Below are positions 1 to 30,578 of a DNA stretch of 62,000 bases, piece after piece. The stretch comes from Chrysomallon squamiferum (Eukaryota; Mollusca; Gastropoda; Neomphalida; Peltospiridae). The position numbers and the translations under genes were made by a program. The notes below the pieces were generated by a model. It made no database searches. It was not told the DNA's origin and was given only the letters and a program-made list of their open reading frames with translations. Position 1 is the first letter of the stretch. Every line of letters starts with the position of its first letter. Location: NCBI GenBank assembly GCA_012295275.1, contig CM022669.1, positions 17,410,172-17,472,171 of the forward strand, written 5' to 3'.

Positions 1-17461
<17,461 letters not shown>

Positions 17462-17503
17462 CTGAAATACATTACAATTTGATGTACTACCTGATACATA
17501 TTT

Positions 17504-17607
17504 GGTGTCAACTAATGTCTATGCATGTAATATTTACTTTTTATATATATATATATATATATAAAGTAAATATTACATGCATAGACATGAATTGACATCA
17601 TATATAT
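17504..17607. repeat. ~36-bp inverted repeat around a (TA)n core
   Basis: The left arm contains TGTCTATGCATG and TAATATTTACTT, and the right arm the exact complement, separated by TATATA. About 28 bases pair perfectly, and with a few mismatches the arms reach the GTGTCAA / TTGACATC ends. It lies 43 bases beyond the first LRRK1 coding exon, on the transcript's 5' side, and could form a cruciform or RNA hairpin. Confidence 0.92.
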
Positions 17608-19734
17608 ATATATATAATGAGGATCTGAACTAAAAGCACCAAGTATAATCTAAAGACACATAAATATCATTAATGTGTGTGAGTTTATATCTCTTTGTTA
17701 AAACTTAAAGTACTTGGGAAATTCCTCCAAGACACTTGGGACATTAGTATGTGGGCTATCTTAAGGGACACAGGATAGTAGTGATCTGCCAATATTAGTC
17801 AGGATTGCAGGATATTATCAGTTGACAGGTAGAAAGATAGTTCAAGAAATAAGAAAGAATATCTGGCAATGAAGGAAGACATTTGGGCCAGTTCTCTGAA
17901 TGTAATTATGATATCATCTATAATATTGTACTATAACTGTCTATCACATTGTACAATCAGGCAGAGAAATTAACGATACAGACAAGATTGAACTTGTATA
18001 GATTTCTGTGTATAGGTGCTTTATACTGGGTATAGAATCAATGTACATTACTTGTATTTAATATATACTGAATATCTAAATATATTTGACATCTAAACTA
18101 TATGAATCTAATACATAAATACAAATATGTATGTATGTGTGTCTGTGTCTGTGTCTGTGTGTGTGTGTGAATGTAAACAAGTGTATACTTTGAGTGAATA
18201 TATTTGTTTGCATTTTGTGGAGATATTGAGAACTGTGTCAATATACCCAAGCCACTAAAATGAGTCTGTGTGTTTTATCACTGATGAATGCTTGTCAGGT
18301 GGTCTTAACTTTTATATTGTTCAGGTTTGTGAATACATAATCATAAATATATTGTATATAAGCACATACATTCAGACATAGTACTATTTTTTTTTAATAT
18401 TCAGAATTCTTTCTTTTCTTCAATCTAGTATTCAGAATAATCTGATCTTAGCCATGTCAGATATAGGATTCTCAAACTGTAAACACCATCAAAGACAAAC
18501 AAGTACAGAAAAGAAAAAAAACTTATCAAATTTAACACTGGAAATAATTTAAAAATTACAATATTTTACTTTTATGTTTTCTGTGAACATAATTACCTTT
18601 TGTTTGTTTATATCATTTATATCAAAGCCAGCCTTAGTCTTAGTAATAAATAATTTTTGTTACGTAACACGAATGAAATTTCTTATTATAATTTTGATCC
18701 AATCAAACAGCAGTGATTTTTGTTGTTGTTATTTTGTATTTATGTACATATACATATATATATATATATATAAATTAATTTCATCAGCATTCTGTAAACA
18801 TCAATGGTCTTGGTGCTTCTTTGGTAATGTATATATTATGTAGATATCTGTATTGCACATGTAGTAGTTTTTGAATGTGTATCATTAACAACCACCACAA
18901 TAATAAATAAATAACAAAACAAAACAAAATTTTAAAATGTTTAAAACAAATAAATATGGATTATTTCATAAATTTTGTAATAAAATATTAATAAATAATA
19001 ATAAGAATAATAAATAAATAAAATAAAATAAATAAGTAAATAAATAAATCAATAAATCAATAATAATAATAATAATAATAATGATAATTAATCATTAATA
19101 AATAAAAAATTACTACTGTTGCTAATAATGAAAAACATTTGAACCGTCAGTGAATATCACTGTCCATGAACTAGGCCAGAAAGAACAAAACTTTTAAAAA
19201 GAAAACCGTAAGTAATTGCGAACAGTTCAGCCTTCGCCCCTACACTTCATACACTATATTTACTAGGTTTTAATTGGCTTTACCCGTAAGTTAATAAAAT
19301 GTACGAAAAACTATATTTTTTTGGAAAAGTTGGTCCTTAAATTAAATTAATTATATGCGCCAGAATGATAAAATGTCGTGACAGCCGACTCTCTGTCAAC
19401 AGATGCCCGCCCCAACTGACTCTCATCGTCTGTTTTTCATTCTAATATTAACCATTTATCGGCAGTCGTGTGTATCACTGCATGACAGACTTCCAAAACC
19501 GAAACCACTAATAAACTTACTTCATTGCTGGTCAATTCTGAAATTTGTTAAATCTCATTCTGTCATGGACACCACTCCAGGAAGACTTCTTTTTACTAAG
19601 AAAAACGGAAATAGATTGGGTAAAACCACGTTTCCCCAAAAAGAGACACATGTCATCTCCAGCGGCTTTTAAATAATAGTACAATGGAGAGGAAATATAT
19701 AACTTTTTTTAACTTCCTTGTTTCGCAAAGTTAC

Positions 19735-19754
19735 GTCACGTGACGTTCACGTGA
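19735..19754. promoter_or_regulatory. Tandem CACGTG boxes, one inside palindromic GTCACGTGAC
   Basis: GTCACGTGAC at 19735-19744 and TCACGTGA at 19747-19754, within a CpG-containing block. GTCACGTGAC is the consensus bound by MiT/TFE bHLH-Zip factors (CLEAR element); overlapping TACGTCA also resembles a CRE half. The site is 2.3 kb upstream of the first LRRK1 coding exon, which needs a 5' exon, so this block may be its promoter. Function is inferred. Confidence 0.4.
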
Positions 19755-21487
19755 GACTTATCGTACGGTAGTATCTGAATTTTTTTTTTTCATTTTTGTT
19801 ACACGTTACACAGGTTCATAAAAACTTCATAAAAATGATAAGATATTGTGTAATATTTAATAATATTAAAAACGAAAGCAAATTAATGATTATTTGTGTG
19901 AGACAATCTTCAGCTGGATTCTGAATTATGGATTTTATTTATTTATTTATATATTTATTTTCATTTCATTTCATTATTTTAATAATAACAATTTTATTTT
20001 TACTATCTGCACGAATGATAAACAGAAGTTAGGCCTAGATCTGACTGCATGATTTCAGCTCCGGCTCTTACCTTAAATTATTATATTTCGCTTATTTATT
20101 TATATATTTATTTATATATTTATTTATTTATTTATTTATTATATAACAGCTATTTGTATTCTTTATTTTCAAATATTAGAAGGCAGTACATGGTCGTAAC
20201 AATACTGAGGCAAATGCCTCGAACCGAAATTAACGATTATGTTTTGTTTATTTTATTATTATTATTATTATTATTATTATACAAAGATATTATTTTAAAA
20301 ATATAAAATATAAATATCTATTCCGACAGAAACGATGTCATCTGAATGAATTTCTCTGAAGTCTACCGACATCGTTGCGACAAAAGACATAACTGACTTC
20401 AAAGACATCAAACAGGTTTATCGGCGATTGAGAGTTTTTTGCCTCATTTCAAAAAGTGTAGCTTTTGCCAATAATTAAATGAACGCGTTTCATTGTAGAC
20501 ACGGAGCAACAATAAAATTAATAATTACTCAAAAAAAAAAAAAAAAAAAAAAAAGTATAACAGCAACCACAGCAACAATATTAATAATAATAATAAAATC
20601 TCCAACAAAAAAAATTGTGACTCCATTTTTGCATTTATATTATACATACTTGTGACGTAATTTCAGTATCTCATGTTCTACACCATAATATATTTCCGAC
20701 CCACCTGTCTATAAACTTTTGTGAATTTCTAATACAATTCACCGAAGATATTTAGGTCGTCGTCTTGCATAAACTCGTCAAGTGAGTACTGTAAAATAAC
20801 TAAATGTCTGCCTTTTATGACTGATGCATCAAAAGTTTAGGCGTAATTTGTCTTCTGTGCCTGGAAAATACAATTTAAAAACTCCATTGCCGTTAGTATG
20901 ACAACCTAATATTGCAAAGTAACTACAATAAATAATCCATGTTTTAAGTCTCTTCACTTATTTATTTCACTCTGTAACTATGACTGAGGGTGTAACTGTG
21001 AACAGAGACCTGATATGTTTACTCACTTCAAGGGTATATGACGGGGCGTATCCAGAATTTAAATAAGATAAAGATATCTTTAAATAATATTGATGATGAT
21101 GATACTACTACTACTACTAGTATTAATAATAATAATTGTGAATACGTTTTGTGCTTGATTCGCAGAATCAAGAATCAAACATACTCGATGGTCCTGGTAA
21201 CTTTCGGTTTTTTCCCCGTTTTAAACCAGGGATAAAAAACGGGTACACCAAAGGTTGTGGTAATTATTCTGCTGTTTATAGGAAGGTACTTTTAGCTCAT
21301 AAAATTGTGACAGCGAGTTGACTCTCTTAATATATTTGTGACCGAGATATACCCATAGTAAATATGTTTAGAGCTTGCATTGTTAGATAAAGCAGATTTC
21401 TGGAGCTTTTCATGTTTTATCGCCCTTTATTGAATCAGCGTTTTGCTTGGAGACTTGTTGAATATAAGCCCTTTTCCACATGTAGTA

Positions 21488-21489
<2 letters not shown>

Positions 21490-21532
<43 letters not shown>
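21490..21532. repeat. (GT)n microsatellite
   Basis: Pure dinucleotide tract in intergenic DNA. Confidence 0.95.
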
Positions 21533-21534
<2 letters not shown>

Positions 21535-22102
21535 ATTTAAAGAGTCTGAATGCAATATTTTGTAAGTAAAAAAGCCTCAGTGATGTAAAGTCGAGAGTCA
21601 GGTTTCATAAATCGTGTCGAGGCATTAAGTTATGATTAGGAAAATCATATTTTGAAACCATTAATCATCTGAGTAAAACTACTCTTTGTATTCACGCACA
21701 CAGATACGCACCCAGACGCAAACATACACGGAGAGACGAATACACAAAAGAGATGAAAGGTAACAATATTTTGGTACGACTTTACGACGTATAAAAAGCA
21801 GCTGACAGAACATCTTTCGTCAGTATTGGTTGCTAGCGAATGTTCACGTCACTGTTTTCAGTTTTAACTATTGCGAATTTATAACAGTACCATGAAACAA
21901 TAACATTAACAATAATTTCAAAAAAAAAAAAAAATTATTTCCCAAAGTAGCCTCCACATTATGTCACATTATTATGATTATTAAATTAATGAATTAATAT
22001 TCATTTTATTTAAGCTTTCAAGACAAAAAGGTAGACACTACTGTTGGCGTAAATAAAACTTTAATCAATGTGATGACGTCATTAATTCTGAAATATGGTA
22101 TA

Positions 22103-22177
22103 GATAATAATAATAATAATAATAATAATAATTATTATTATTATTATTATTATTATTATTTATTATTATTATTATTA
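22103..22177. repeat. (AAT)n(ATT)n palindromic microsatellite
   Basis: A run of AAT units switches directly to ATT units, giving a near-perfect inverted repeat of about 75 bases. Confidence 0.93.
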
Positions 22178-22763
22178 AATCAGTTGCTACACAATTTGTT
22201 ATGCACGCATGCACATACACAAGTTACTGGCGTACCGCACACGTATAATTATGCTTATAGATAAATAGGCTATTTTTCTTAGGCATCTGTAGAATATGAG
22301 TTACGAGAAACACATATATTATTCATATATTTCGTCTTCACCACCGATAATTAATGCCAAATATGTCTGCACGTTTTTCTTACCAAGATACCCAAGCAAT
22401 TATCAGGACTTTGAGAATCGAAACTAAGGCTAATACACCGACTGGTTGCCATTTTGTTACCTCTAGCTGCTTTTGTTTCGGTGTACCAGTTTTCAAACGG
22501 AGCAGGGTCATTTTAATTTATTTATTTTATTATTATTATTTTATTTTTTTTCCCTTTCAAGTCCTGCAGCGTGTCATTACTTCGCCATCACTAATTAACT
22601 AATTATTAAATTCACACCAAACCGTGACAGCAACACCTGTTGCTGGATTGTTAAAGGCACTGACAAACGATTGTAACTAGGTGAGAAAAAACATGGAATA
22701 GAAACACGTGGTGGTTAAATTACATCTAGTCACTATGGTTTCATACGAAATAACAGCATATTT

Positions 22764-22769
<6 letters not shown>

Positions 22770-22837
<68 letters not shown>

Positions 22838-22840
22838 AGA
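22770..22840. repeat. (AT)n followed by a poly(T) run
   Basis: Over 50 bases of AT dinucleotides ending in about 16 T. Confidence 0.95.
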
Positions 22841-23557
22841 AAACCCCGAAACAAACAAAAAACAAAAATAAAATAAAATAAAATGAACTAAATATTGAAA
22901 ACAGGTGTAAAAACGGGGTCCCAAAGGTGCATGTCTTTTATTTTATTTTTTTCCAAGTAATGTTTATTTATTATTATTATTATTATTATTTTATTTTTTT
23001 TACTGTTGTTGTCAAGAGTGAAATTCGTTTCATATATTGCCTTCTAGCTAGCTATATTAATTTATTTATTTTAATTAAATGTCCTTTAATTTTATTCGTG
23101 GCCTTTTTCATACAAAAAAAAAAAAAAAAAAAAAAAAATATCAGTTTGTATGTCTGTAGTTTTTATTTGAATTTTCTGACAGAGGTTTTGTATACATACA
23201 CATAGATCAAGAGAGAGACAAACCGAGGTAACTATCTTTAAATAGTACTTTTTAGCTAATCAGGAACAGCACCTAAAACCATCAAGAGATACATTCTTTT
23301 TCTTACAATGTAGTACAAAGCACTAAATTTGTTTTAAAAAGATACTCCCTAAATAAATAACATTTTTTTTTTTTTTAATCATTACAAATACATTCAGTGT
23401 TATTATTGAAAACAGAAACTGTGATGACTCAGTATATTTTATTTCTGATTATGCACTTTCAATATTCTTGGGGAAAAAAAAGGACAAAAAAGAAAGGAAA
23501 GAAATTGTAAAGCGTTTATATCTATTTACAGTAAATGTATTACCTATATGAAAGCAT

Positions 23558-23591
<34 letters not shown>

Positions 23592-24115
23592 AATATTTTA
23601 CAAGCACATTCAAACACAGATATGCACACAGCTGGATAAAGACATTCATAATTTTCAACATTTTGTACACTAACTCTTTCAAACATCATTTGGAACACAA
23701 TGACCAATTATTATATTATTCTTTAGCAGAACTATCTGAAAAATTCAAACATATACAGAAAAAAGATTGTCCTTTACTATTTCATGATGTTTTAAACTAG
23801 TTTATAATATTAAAAAAATATATATATTTAAAAAAAAAAAAAAAAAATAAATAAATAATAATAATAATAAAATAAAGAAAAACAAAATTGTATGTAAATA
23901 ATTTCTTCAGGGTCTGAGAATAGACTGTTTAAGGGTTTGTATGCTGGTTGTCATGTCTGTAACAAACACGTATATTCTTTGAAGAAACAAATAACCTGAA
24001 GCAGATGTTGTACCAGATGATACGTAACTGAACCTAGCACCTAAGTGGAATGTGTCACTGAAATGTTTAATTGAAATACCTTAAACATTTGGATCACAAA
24101 AATAGGTAATTAAAT

Positions 24116-24121
24116 TTTATT
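24116..24121 (-). terminator. Candidate ALDH1A polyadenylation signal AATAAA
   Basis: AATAAA on the minus strand, 338 bases after the stop codon. Other AT-rich matches are possible nearby. Confidence 0.3.
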
Positions 24122-24458
24122 AATCTGCTCAAAAACTGCTGGAACTTATTAAAATTAAAAAAGGCAAAGCACAAGCTCTGTCAATGAAAAACAATACATT
24201 CAAATTATCAGAAGCATAAAGTTTGAAAAAAGATCAGAAAAACCTTATCCCATCATTAAGGCAACTGAAATAAAAAAAAATATATATTTTTTTTTTAACC
24301 ACAATAAGCCTTTTTGGTTCTTGTATAAAGGTATATCTACCCAGATTGTAACGTCAATTACTAAAGAGCATTCATAAACAAAACAAAACAAAAATAAAAA
24401 TCTAAAGTGTTTCCTGGCTGGTTTGGAGTAAGAAACATTCCATTCTGTATAACGTATT

Positions 24459-27400
24459 TTAGGAATTCTTCTCTGGGACTCTGATAACAACCTGAAGGAA
24501 AGAGAAGAAAATATCAAATAATTTAATATAAATCCATAATCAGACTCATTAAACAACATTTTTTTATATATATATATATATATGCACACACCTACATAGT
24601 ACATACACGTATTATGTTAAAATATATTTCACTTTCACAAATATATATAATTTTGTTTTCCTGACAGTGAAAAATTTATTTTAAATATGGTTTAAAGTTA
24701 AATAATTTAAAAACTATTTAGATGTTTATACTGCATCATTAAAGGAAGGTTTTATCTTGTATATATGCAGAACAATGTCTGTATCTAATTACATTCAATA
24801 ATTTATAGTTATTCTCATCTTAATTAATAATTAGTGATAAAACAAAAGTTTAAATTCTATTTTATATTACAATTTTGAATAAAAAACTTACATTTTTCAC
24901 TTCAATGTATTGCTGAAGTCCATATTCTCCTCTATAAATTAAAACAATATAGATTTAAAAAAAAAAAAAAATTAAATTAAAAAAAAAATAAAATTTAAAT
25001 TTATAAACAGTAATAATTCATTTACCAATGTTATCCATTTGAAACTGTCTATAGTCCTTCGTTAGAGATCAGGTGTAAATAGGTAGGCTTTTCTTTTCAG
25101 TTGTTGTGGATGAATGATGAGACAAGAGGGTGCTCATATGAGGACATCAATTTTATTTATTTTATTATTATTTTTAAAAAATGTTTTTTTTTAGCTGGGG
25201 GTAATTTTTCATGCAAATGGGACCCCTTAATAATCCACCACTGGTAATCATCAAGATGTGGTTCATAAATTCAAATTAAAAAAGGTGTTCTCTGAATTTT
25301 TCTACAAGAAATGTAAGTAAGGTCATACAAAAAATAACCGGTGAATCTTTGGTATTTAATTTTTTCCATTTTATAACACTGTAGCAAAAAGCACTTTAAC
25401 TCAAGGGAGGTAAGTAATAAGTAATTTTGTTAGGATCAGTTCTTGAAGATCAGTTATTTTGGGATCAAATATTTGTCTACCTACAATTTGACAATAAAGA
25501 GTGACTTAGCAAGTGAGACAGCCATACATAGTGTGGATAATACAACTCACATTTACCATGGGTCTAGGCATATATACATGTGATCATAATTAATGTATGT
25601 ATCTGTTTGTTTTGTGTGTGGCCTTTGTGCATGTCTGCAATGAGTTATGCTTTGTATTAACACCTGGAGTAATAATCATACAGATGCCAAAGATATATAA
25701 AAAAATGACAATCCTAAGCAAATAACAATAATTAAAAAGAAAATTTTAGTTCTATTTTAAAGCAGAAAAACATGTTAGTATTGTTGGCTTTTTATGACAA
25801 TCTCTGATTTTGATTTACAAATTTAACGTTATTTTAAACTGGTGTTTTGTGATACTTGTTTTGTATATTAAAAAGATCTTCTGTTAACTGCGTATAAACA
25901 AAATAAACACAAATATGTCCAGACACTCACACACACAAACACCTAAAGGTGTATACGTAAACTATATGCATCAGAAATAAACAAAATAAAATGAATCTTA
26001 CAGTTCTCTTCCAAGTCCAGACATCTTGTAGCCACCAAACGGAGCTTGAGCAGATGTAGCTAGGTAACAGTTGACCCTACAGAACAAACAAACAAATAAA
26101 TAAAAAATTATAAGTAAATAATTAAAAACTGCTGATAAAAAAAGAAGCCTGTAACAAAATTGTCTGCTTCTTCTCTCTATGATAAGTCAGATATATATAT
26201 ATATATCATAAATATAAATATATACAGCATCTTGTTTGTTGGTAATTACTTTCTTACAAACTACACTATTGTGAAGGGACAAAAACTAAATATTAGAGAT
26301 TCACTGCTCATTACATTTATATACTGTAAAAAAAAAAAATAATTATGCTAGAACAGATTGATCTCGTACCACACAGTGCCAGCCTGAATGCTGTGGGCAA
26401 ACTTGAGTGCCTTGTCAATGTCCTTAGTGAAAACAGCAGCTCCAAGACCGTATGTTGTTTTGTTAGCTCTTTCAATAACATCGTCCAGATTTTTAAATTT
26501 TATTATCTGCTGAACAGGTCCAAATATCTGAGAACAAAAAATCAAAACAACATCATTTAAACAAAATATATTAAATCATCAAAGCAAATCAATAACAAAT
26601 TGATGATAATAATGATAACAAACAACAACAACAATGATGATGATGATGATAATGATGACAATAATGATGATGATAATAATGATGACAATTATGATGATGA
26701 TAATAATGATGACAATAATAATGATGATGATGACAAAAATATCTTGTTATTTATAAGGAATTCAAGATAATGAAAGAAAATAAACACCTCTTCCTTGGCT
26801 ATTTTCATGTTGTCTTCAACATCAGCGAATACAGTGGGCTCAATGTAGTATCCCTTTTCTCCACGCCTAGTTCCTCCGCACATCAGCTTGGCTCCTTCCT
26901 TCTTGCCTGACTCAATCAGGCCAAGAACCTTGGTAAACTGCTCATTATCAATCTGGTGAGAGAGAGAGATAAACCAATATTTTAAAAATATCTAACACAT
27001 TTGTTTTATGTGTGTGAATCTGAATGTGAGCATGAATGAACAGACCTTTGTATTATTATAAATATATACAAATTATGTCTTAGTTTGTGTATCTGGTGAG
27101 TGTCTGTGCATACTGGTGTGGATTTTATAATAAGTTTAAAAATACTGATAAAATACTGATGACATTATTTATCATTTAATATAAAAGAAAATGATTATAA
27201 AACTGCTGGAGATGTTTTAAATGAGGAAAATGAAGAGCTAATGTCTTGTACAGACAGTTAAAACACATACAAATGTACCTACCTGTGGGCCGTTTGTAGT
27301 TTCAGCATCAAATGGATCTCCTACAACTCTTTGTTTGGCTTTCTCTACACTTTTCTTCACAAACTCATCATAAATGTCTTCTTGTACAAATGTCCGTGAG

Positions 27401-30400
27401 CCAGCAATGCAGCACTGACCCATGTTTTCCATGACAGCCTCGTGAGCATATGCAACACTCAAATCCACTGCAGAATACAAGTAAAAACATATTTATTATT
27501 ATTATTTTTTTTTTTTTTGAAGTAAAAACACATAAACGATGACGCATAATGGATAAGAAGAAGAATAATAACACCATCACTAAAATTAATATACTGTGCA
27601 TCATTAAAAACATTAACTTCCTTGATCTTATATTATTCTGTTACTTTATTATTAGTAAACCAATGGTGCATTAAAGTATAATCCTCTTTAATAATAATTT
27701 AAAAAAATAATAATGATAATAATGATGATGATAATAAAAATAATAACAGTAGTAACAACAGATGGATGGACAGACAGAACTCACAATCAGCATCAGCAAA
27801 TATCACATTAGGACTTTTTCCTCCAAGTTCTAGAGTGGTTCGTTTTACGTTACTTCCTGCTGCAGATGCCATGATGACTTGTCCTATCTGTGAAATAAAA
27901 TCAGTGTACTTAAATATAATTAGTTATTACTATAATGTATTGTTGTAAATCTGATAATTATATTAGTTATATATATGTATGTGTGTGTGTGTGTGTGTAA
28001 AGCAAATTAAATGCATCTGTATTAACACTTGTATCTGTAAACAATACCCAAATATAATAAATTTGTATCATATTATATTTATTTTCTAAATTAGATGTAT
28101 CATACTTTTGTATCTAAATTAAATACAATTGTTATTACAAAACTGAATCTATGAATTAATTAAATGTTTGTGTGTTACACTAATCTGTATTACAATATTT
28201 TTACATGAATTAAATATACTATGTAGTATTACAATGTGTTGAAATCAGCTGTTAATTGGAAACAAAGTATTACATTACTTTATCTGAATAATAAGTATTA
28301 CATTACTGTATCTGAATAATAAGTATTACATTACTGTATCTGAATAGTAAGTATTACACCGTACAAATAAAAAACCCAACAAATTAATCAATCTGTATTA
28401 TGCTGCTTAAATGTCAAAAAGACTGAGTCTCCTACCATTATATTTATATTAGGTCACAAATAACTTAACTGATTTGAGTGTGTCACTGATAATATGTAAG
28501 CATTTTGTCACTGGCATTGATAACTTTCAACATACTGAGAAAATATGTCATACTGATTAGAATGAAGGGCTGGGGTGGGAAATATATCACAGAATCAAAG
28601 AACCTTATGGCCATTTGCTCTTTCAACCAGTGTCGTACAATTTTGGTTTTTCAAATCTTTCATGTCTCTGGGAAGTTGTATAAAATTAACCCCTTGTGCT
28701 CTAATTGTTAAAAGAAAGTAGCCTAAAGAGTGGCAGACAGCATGTTTACACTATTTCAAATAACACCCAAGAATGTGTAACACCTAGTAATCATTATTAA
28801 TGCTTAAAGCAAGGTGAATTTCTTTTTACTCAGAAAGCATTGTCAGCTTGTGTTAAATATTATTTTAAATTTTTTTTATATACTTTTTAATTTTTGTTTT
28901 TAATTTGAATTATTCATGATTATTATTTAGTCTCTAACTAAACTTTATTTTTAAAATTTTTTATTTTTTTTAATTTAATTTTTGTTTTTGATGTGAATTA
29001 TTCATGATTATTATTCAGTCTCTAACTAATCTTTATTTTTAAAAAAAATTATATTTTGTTTATTTAATTTTTGTTTTGGAAGTGAATTATTCATGATCAT
29101 TATTTATTATTATTTACTCTCTAACTAAACTTTATTTAAAAAAAAAAAAAAATTTTTATTTAATTTTTGTTTTTAATGTGAATTATTTATTATTATTTAG
29201 TCTCTAACCTTTATTTTTTTTAAAAATTTAATATTTTTTTATTTAATTTTTGTTGTTAATGTGAATTATTCATATTATTATTTAGTCTCTAACCTTTATT
29301 TTAAAAACAAATTTAATATTTTTTTATTTAATTTTTGTTGTTAATGTGAATTATTCATATTATTATTTAGTCTCTAACTAGCCTTTATTTTTAAAGTTTT
29401 TATTACTTTTTTTTAATGTGAATTATTCATTATTATTATTTAGTCTCTAACCAACCTTTATTTTTAAAAAAATTTAAATTTTTTTTTTTAATGTGAATTA
29501 TTCACAATTATTATCTATTATTATTTAGTCTCTAACCAACCTCGGTGGAGCCTGTGAATGCAACTTTATTGACTTCTGGGTGGCCTGACAGAGCCGCACC
29601 AGCTGTGGGACCATAGCCTGGAATCACGTTGAAAACACCAGGAGGAAAGCCAGCCTGCGGAGAATAACGCAGAACGTTAACAAACGTCTTTAGTTTACAT
29701 CTCATTCAACTGATTACAAACTGAAAACAAACGAGAAAGAAGAAAACAGAATACTTCCAGGTTTATTTTTTTTATCTCATTAATTATTTTTAACATTAAT
29801 ACACTGAAAATGAGCAACAAAATTTTTTTTAAAAATAACAATTTTTAAACAATTTTAAAATAACAAGTAGAAACAAAATGTTTTATTTATCTTGTCTAAA
29901 TTTTTTTTTTCAACTGGAACATAATAAGAACTAGTGCATCAATAAAAAGTAAAAAAATAATTTTAACCAAATTCATGAGAAATAACATTATTTAATATAA
30001 TATTTTTTTTTTTTTTTAATATTAGAAAAATGAATAAATAACCACTGCTTTTATCTTTATAAAAACTTTTCATTCTAAAATTTTACTTCATATTTTTATC
30101 TTAACTTCTGAAAACAAATTGATTTTTAAAGCACAGGAATATATCTTTATAAATACTTGTGTGAATACTTAACTTTTCACTGAAATCCAGTCTTGAGAGT
30201 TGATTAAATAATTTTAAAATCATTTTAAATATGATGTCAGATATTTTTACGTTTAACGACTGACCTCTTTAACAAGGGAAGCCAGGTACAGGGCTGTCAG
30301 GGGAGTCTGTTCTGCTGGTTTCATTATCAACACACTGCCACTGGCCAGGCAGGGCGCAATCTTCCAGGAAAACATCAGAACTGGATAGTTCCACTGAAAT

Positions 30401-30538
30401 AATAATAGTAATAGTAACAATAACAGTGATAATACAAACAACATTAGTAATAATAATAACAATAATAATAAAAACAAAAATAATCATAATAGTAAAAATA
30501 AAAATAATAATAAAAACATTACTAATAATAACAATAAC

Positions 30539-30578
<40 letters not shown>

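Larger units (their letters stand above)
17462..24458. other. Intergenic region between LRRK1 5' end and ALDH1A 3' end
   Basis: About 7 kb with no recognisable coding exon. It holds an inverted repeat at the LRRK1 end, an AAAT/AAT-rich block at 18,990-19,100, a less AT-rich CpG-containing block at 19,150-19,790 (probable LRRK1 promoter or 5' exon area), several microsatellites and homopolymers, and the ALDH1A 3' flank from about 24.1 kb. Other stretches are unremarkable AT-rich DNA. Confidence 0.7.

Noticed and set aside
19403-19672. 89-residue plus-strand frame in a less AT-rich block
   Set aside because: No recognisable domain or matching splice partners; better read as promoter or 5' sequence of LRRK1.
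22354-22602. 82-residue plus-strand frame in intergenic DNA
   Set aside because: Ends in a translated TTA/ATT repeat and has no supporting exon structure.
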